64,000 nt of DNA from NCBI GenBank assembly GCA_015060065.1, contig SUZF01000007.1:29787-93786 (forward strand). The letters are read 5' to 3'. The stretch comes from Rikenellaceae bacterium. GTDB lineage: Bacteria > Bacteroidota > Bacteroidia > Bacteroidales > Rikenellaceae. Made by a program: the position numbers and the translations under genes. Shown here piece by piece: positions 61,778 through 64,000 of the stretch. Every line of letters begins with the position of its first letter. Within the stretch, counting starts at the first letter, position 1. The notes under the pieces were generated by a model that worked only from the letters and a program-made list of their open reading frames with translations, was not told the origin of the DNA and made no database searches.

Positions 61778-62366
61778 ACAGAACCGGATTCAACGACGGG
61801 TCGTTATACATCTTCATCTGCTTGTAGGTCTTCATATATTTACGTCCAGCCTCGATATCCTCGATAAGTTCCTCGATTGCTGTTGAGAGGTCTTTCTGCT
61901 GTTCGAGCAGGGTGTTGAGTTTCTTCTGGCAAGCCTCGCGGTGCGATGGCTCGACGTCGGTGCGCAATACCTCCTGACGCATGTGGTAAATTTTGAGTTC
62001 GAGAATCGACAAGCGGTCTATCGCCCAAGCCGGTGTCTCGGTATTGATTTTTGCATCTGCCAAAGGCTTGATATCCTTGTACTTGTCGAGCAGATACGAA
62101 TCGATATACTCGACCATGTCGGTACGTACCTGATTCGATGCGTCGATGCGACGTTTGATTTTCAGAGCCTCGACCGGGTCGATATTGGGGTCACGAATAA
62201 TATCTTCGAGATGCCACTGTACGGCATCCACCCAATTCTTCTTATATAAAAGGTAATCAAGCGAACCTTCGGCAAAGGGGTTCTCCTCCGGATGATCCAC
62301 GTTGTCGTAGCGGTGATAATCCTCTACCGAGCGATTGAAAATTTGCATTGCATTGTTTGTAAACAT
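61761..62366 (-). CDS. DUF4254-type protein
   Basis: FNRSVEDYHRYDNVDHPEENPFAEGSLDYLLYKKNWVDAVQWHLEDIIRDPNIDPVEAL; adjacent to a GT9 gene. Confidence 0.75.
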   Translation of the reverse strand: MFTNNAMQIFNRSVEDYHRYDNVDHPEENPFAEGSLDYLLYKKNWVDAVQWHLEDIIRDPNIDPVEALKIKRRIDASNQVRTDMVEYIDSYLLDKYKDIKPLADAKINTETPAWAIDRLSILELKIYHMRQEVLRTDVEPSHREACQKKLNTLLEQQKDLSTAIEELIEDIEAGRKYMKTYKQMKMYNDPSLNPVLYGNKK

Positions 62367-62383
62367 ACTCTCACGTTTTTATG

Positions 62384-62414
62384 TTGTTAATTTCGTCAGA
62401 AAAGCATATCTTTG
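62384..62414 (+). promoter_or_regulatory. promoter of glucosaminidase gene
   Basis: TTG-N20-TATCTTTG. Confidence 0.6.
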
Positions 62415-62436
62415 CCTTCAACTAAATACAAAGATA

Positions 62437-63417
62437 ATGAATATTTTGAGAAAAACAATACTTTCTGCCCTTTTCTTGGCGATATTTGTGCTTTTTGCGG
62501 ATGCGCAGACGCAGACAACTCGTGAAGAGTATATCGAAAAGTATAAAAATATAGCCATCGCCCATATGGAACACTACGGAATCCCTGCAAGTATTACTCT
62601 GGCGCAGGGTATTCTCGAATCGAACAGCGGAAACAGCCTATTGTCGCGCTCGTCAAACAACCACTTCGGCATAAAATGTAAGAAGAATTGGACAGGCGAG
62701 AAGGTCTATCACGACGACGATGAGAAGGGCGAGTGTTTCCGTAAATACTCCTCGGTAGAGGAGTCTTATCGCGACCACGCGGAGTTCTTGGATAAGTCGC
62801 CACGTTACGATTCGCTCTTTGTCTATTCGTCGTCGGACTATCGCAGTTGGGCGCGAGGCTTGAAGGCTGCGGGATACGCTACGGCCCCCGACTATGCCGA
62901 GCGTTTGGTGCGTATCATCGAGGAGAATAAACTCTTCCTGCTCGACCGCGACGGAGGTCAGTCCCTCTATGCCGAGGCGCACGGAGCAACCCCTGCTGCC
63001 GAGACGGAGATGCCTGCCGTAGGGCGTGAGGATGGAGTGAATCCTGATGCCTATCGTGTGACGATAAATGCCCATAGGGGTTATAATGTCTATCGCACGA
63101 ACAATGTATGTTACGTGGTGGCAAAAGAGGGCGACCGATACGAGCATATCGCTTCGCTGTTCGAGATTTCGGCAAAGAGCCTGCGTCGATATAATGATGT
63201 TGCTGACGATGCTCAACCTACGAAGGGAGATATGGTCTTTATCGAGCGTAAGCGTAAGGCTTGGGAGGGAAATGTTCTGCTCCATACGGTGCGTCACGGT
63301 GAGAGTCTGTATGATATCTCGCAGGCGTATGGTATTCGTCTGCGCTCGCTGGCGAAACTCAATAGATTGAGCCTCGATGCGAAACTTGCCAATGGGCAAT
63401 CTTTGAAAGTGAGATAA
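62437..63417 (+). CDS. glucosaminidase domain protein with LysM repeats
   Basis: IAHMEHYGIPASITLAQGILESNSGNSLLSRSSNNHFGIKCKKNWTG; C-terminal LHTVRHGESLYDISQAYGIRLRSLAKLNRL. Confidence 0.93.
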   Translation: MNILRKTILSALFLAIFVLFADAQTQTTREEYIEKYKNIAIAHMEHYGIPASITLAQGILESNSGNSLLSRSSNNHFGIKCKKNWTGEKVYHDDDEKGECFRKYSSVEESYRDHAEFLDKSPRYDSLFVYSSSDYRSWARGLKAAGYATAPDYAERLVRIIEENKLFLLDRDGGQSLYAEAHGATPAAETEMPAVGREDGVNPDAYRVTINAHRGYNVYRTNNVCYVVAKEGDRYEHIASLFEISAKSLRRYNDVADDAQPTKGDMVFIERKRKAWEGNVLLHTVRHGESLYDISQAYGIRLRSLAKLNRLSLDAKLANGQSLKVR

Positions 63418-63442
63418 ACGATTGTTATGGTTGGAAGAAGAG

Positions 63443-63474
63443 AGGCATTACCGAGTTTGGGTAGTGCCTTTTTT
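63443..63474 (+). terminator. intrinsic terminator
   Basis: aggcattacc-gagttt-gggtagtgcc followed by tttttt. Confidence 0.85.
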
Positions 63475-63501
63475 GCGTCCGATTCGGAAGAAAAATATGA
63501 T

Positions 63502-63703
63502 TAATATATCACAGCTATACACTAAATTTCAGAGCTTTTAGATCTCGGTTATTAACTCACAATAATTTATATGATTATTCAAGTGAGTTATTCGCGCAAT
63601 GAGAGTTTATTTAGAACTCTTTGAGAATTCAGTTAAATTATTTAACTTTACACACGCTATTATATTATGGTAAGTGATTTTATTGCGCACCTGTGATATA
63701 TTA
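63502..63703. repeat. pair of 13-bp inverted repeats flanking a promoter
   Basis: taatatatcacag (63502-63514) and ctgtgatatatta (63691-63703), perfect inverted copies. Confidence 0.6.
63620..63650 (+). promoter_or_regulatory. promoter for lipoprotein gene, inside the inverted repeat
   Basis: TTTG (63620-63623)-N19-TAACTTTA (63643-63650), one mismatch to TAnnTTTG. Confidence 0.55.
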
Positions 63704-63831
63704 TTTATCCATATCTACTAATTATTACGGGTGGAAAATTTGTAACTTAAAGTAATTTACTACAATTTCAACTGTTTAATTTAACCTCTGGCATCTAATG
63801 GTGTCTTACGAAAATAAAAACCTCAATGACT

Positions 63832-64000
63832 ATGAAACAATTTACACTTCTTATCGTTACACTTTTTTGTATTGGCATTGCATGTTCAAACTCAACAGAT
63901 TCAGACAATACAAACAGCACCGAGCAACAACAACCTCCGCAAAACAACGACAATAACAACGACAATGGCAACAATAGCGAAGATAAAGGCGATGGTAACG
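63832..64000 (+). CDS. lipoprotein with Asn/Asp-rich linker, truncated by window edge
   Basis: MKQFTLLIVTLFCIGIACSNSTDSDNTNSTEQQQPPQNNDNNNDNGNNSEDKGDGN; lipobox IGIAC. Confidence 0.75.
   Translation, partial: MKQFTLLIVTLFCIGIACSNSTDSDNTNSTEQQQPPQNNDNNNDNGNNSEDKGDGN

Overview
64-kb chromosomal window from a Bacteroidales bacterium. An Alistipes-like origin is an inference from codon style, TTTG-N19-21-TAnnTTTG promoters and gene content. The backbone is housekeeping: BatD/TPR genes, class I fumarase, a cmk-ispH-ctp-HK-DUF4271-hemD-rnpA-yidD block, a TetR/TolC/RND efflux operon, the str-S10-spc-alpha ribosomal cluster (rpsL to rplQ), a glycogen operon with a synthase-phosphorylase fusion, a cytochrome c biogenesis/peroxidase block, and cell-surface genes. 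No rRNA, tRNA, CRISPR array or intact transposase was seen. The points most worth a second look are: (1) a promoter inside a 13-bp inverted repeat upstream of a truncated lipoprotein gene at the right edge, a candidate invertible promoter; (2) a 1.2-kb repeat-rich break between rpsN and rpsH with its own terminator, MITE-like inverted repeat, 10-bp-phased repeat array, promoter and long leader; (3) a promoter-driven, long imperfect-hairpin RNA upstream of two CsgG/LpoB-like genes, 6S-RNA-like in shape; (4) a secreted fusion protein with a UGSC-like Cys motif; (5) Lys/Ala-rich tails on L30 and L17 that share an identical 19-nt block. All calls come from reading the sequence; no database search or folding program was run.
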